A stretch of DNA of 64,000 bases from Phenylobacterium immobile (ATCC 35973). Lineage in GTDB: Bacteria; Pseudomonadota; Alphaproteobacteria; Caulobacterales; Caulobacteraceae. Positions within the stretch are counted from its first letter, which is position 1. Each line of letters begins with the position of its first letter. Positions 63,253-64,000 of the stretch are shown in pieces. The notes under the pieces are model-generated. The model saw only the letters and a program-made list of their open reading frames with translations, did no database searches and had not been told where the DNA came from. The stretch covers positions 744,001-808,000 of the forward strand of contig NZ_CVJQ01000001.1 of the NCBI RefSeq assembly GCF_001375595.1, given 5' to 3'. Both the position numbers and the translations under genes were made by a program.

Positions 63253-64000
63253 CCCAGCGCCCGCGCCAGCTCGGCGGCCAGATCGCCTTTCGGCTCGACC
63301 CGCACCCCCTCCAGGCCAAGCCAACCGGCCATGAGCCGAAGCTCCCCCGCCAGGCGCGGGGCGGTCGCCCTGTCGGCGCAGGGCTCGGCCCAGGCCGACT
63401 GGACGATCAGGACGCCGGCCTTCCGGTCCGCCTTGAGGTCCACGCGGGCCGTGATCGCGTCGTCCTGCAGGAAGGGCAGGACGTAGTAGCCGTGCGTGCG
63501 CTTGTGCGCCGGAGTGTAGATCTCCAGTCGCACGCGCACGCCGAACATCCGCTCGGTCCGTTCGCGAAACCAGATCAGGTTGTCGAAGGGCGACAGCAGG
63601 GCGTCGCCACGGATCGCCCGGGGCCGTCGGGCGTCCGGATGGAGATAGGCCGGTTCGCGCCAGCCTTTCACCGCCACGGGAAGGAGCGCATCGGCCTCGA
63701 CCAATTCGCCGAGCCTGGCCCGCGCATCAGCGACGCCCAGGCGGAAGTAGTCCCGCAGGTCGCGCGCCGTCGCCACGCCCATGGCCCGGGCGGCGATCAT
63801 CATCAGCTGGCGTTGGGCCTCGTCGCGCTCCGGCGTAGGGGCGCTATGTACGGCTTTCGGCAACACCTTTGCCGGCAAACCATACACCCGCTCGAATGTT
63901 CCGCGCCGGGTCGCCGCGGTGAGCTCGCCCGTCCAGAACAGGGCCTCAAGGGCGCGTTTGGCGTCGCTCCAGCCCCACCAGCCGCCGGCTCCCTTTGTCC
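63249..64000 (-). CDS. YcaQ-like winged-helix DNA glycosylase (crosslink repair), 5' end cut by window
   Basis: The C-terminal about 250 residues of a protein of the YcaQ/DUF1006 family, whose members unhook DNA interstrand crosslinks. Visible: [33 protein letters not shown] near the cut, then [41 protein letters not shown] and [64 protein letters not shown]. The catalytic QxQ motif is part of this family but was not located here. The stop codon (CTAG) is shared with htpX. Confidence 0.88.
   Translation of the reverse strand, partial: TKGAGGWWGWSDAKRALEALFWTGELTAATRRGTFERVYGLPAKVLPKAVHSAPTPERDEAQRQLMMIAARAMGVATARDLRDYFRLGVADARARLGELVEADALLPVAVKGWREPAYLHPDARRPRAIRGDALLSPFDNLIWFRERTERMFGVRVRLEIYTPAHKRTHGYYVLPFLQDDAITARVDLKADRKAGVLIVQSAWAEPCADRATAPRLAGELRLMAGWLGLEGVRVEPKGDLAAELARALG

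Noticed and set aside
60868..63324. 818-codon open frame on the minus strand, antisense to the DAACS symporter and htpX
   Set aside because: Low-complexity His/Gly/Arg/Asp-rich translation without domains; a mirror of two well-supported plus-strand genes in GC-rich DNA.

Overview
The window is a dense, high-GC chromosomal segment of an alphaproteobacterium, most likely a member of the Caulobacteraceae (Caulobacter/Phenylobacterium type). This placement is inferred from three large TonB-dependent receptors, an OmpA-like porin, a SapC-family protein, the hisS-hisZ-hisG gene order, a ScsB/DsbD-type electron transporter, frequent GTG/TTG starts and overlapping stop/start codons. No rRNA, tRNA, CRISPR array or prophage is visible. 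About 55 protein genes are supported. The two edge genes are cut: a CPA2 antiporter on the left and a YcaQ-type DNA glycosylase on the right.

Left third (1-30 kb). A succinyl-CoA:3-ketoacid CoA-transferase pair (scoAB) is followed by an exported MsrA and a convergent GT39 glycosyltransferase. Next come a TonB receptor and the agmatine-to-putrescine pair aguA-aguB. SapC and a MaoC-like hotdog protein follow, then a ScsB/DsbD-type thiol transporter, a periplasmic redoxin and pgi. An intact IS481-family element sits directly behind pgi, exactly on the stop codon of a convergent MocR-type regulator. That regulator diverges from a DUF983 gene across a clear palindromic operator. The hisS-hisZ-hisG operon follows, preceded by a short ORF with five His codons within seven that looks like a histidine leader peptide. 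A convergent, highly structured intergenic region separates hisG from an M13 peptidase. Behind the peptidase is a probable copper cluster (DUF2946, TonB receptor, PCu(A)C chaperone), and then a second, complete CPA2 antiporter.

Middle third (30-46 kb). An OmpA-like protein is followed by nrdA and nrdB, which are separated by a small exported protein of unknown function. Each nrd gene carries a pair of NrdR-box-like sequences at a 31-bp offset. Then come a DUF2945 relic, an ABC exporter, a candidate small peptide, ubiA coupled to a methyltransferase, an extensin-like protein with a probable frameshifted signal peptide, and a serine beta-lactamase-like hydrolase. The DUF47-PiT phosphate transport pair is followed by NUDIX, glutathione peroxidase and succinate-semialdehyde dehydrogenase genes.

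Right third (45-64 kb). A long minus-strand run (XRE, YjbR, UbiD, MAPEG, PmbA, CysQ, DUF4170) is followed by a RidA-like protein and a third TonB receptor. A GNAT gene diverges from methylcrotonyl-CoA carboxylase (mccB-mccA). A thiolase, AMP nucleosidase, a DAACS dicarboxylate symporter and HtpX complete the window. Together with scoAB, the carboxylase and thiolase point to leucine/ketone-body and acyl-CoA catabolism.

The most interesting signals are regulatory or structural: the his leader, the IS481 insertion whose transposase borrows its stop codon from the target duplication, the repeated use of one CTAG/CTAA tetranucleotide as both stop codons of convergent genes, the hisG/M13 intergenic RNA candidate, and the MocR operator.
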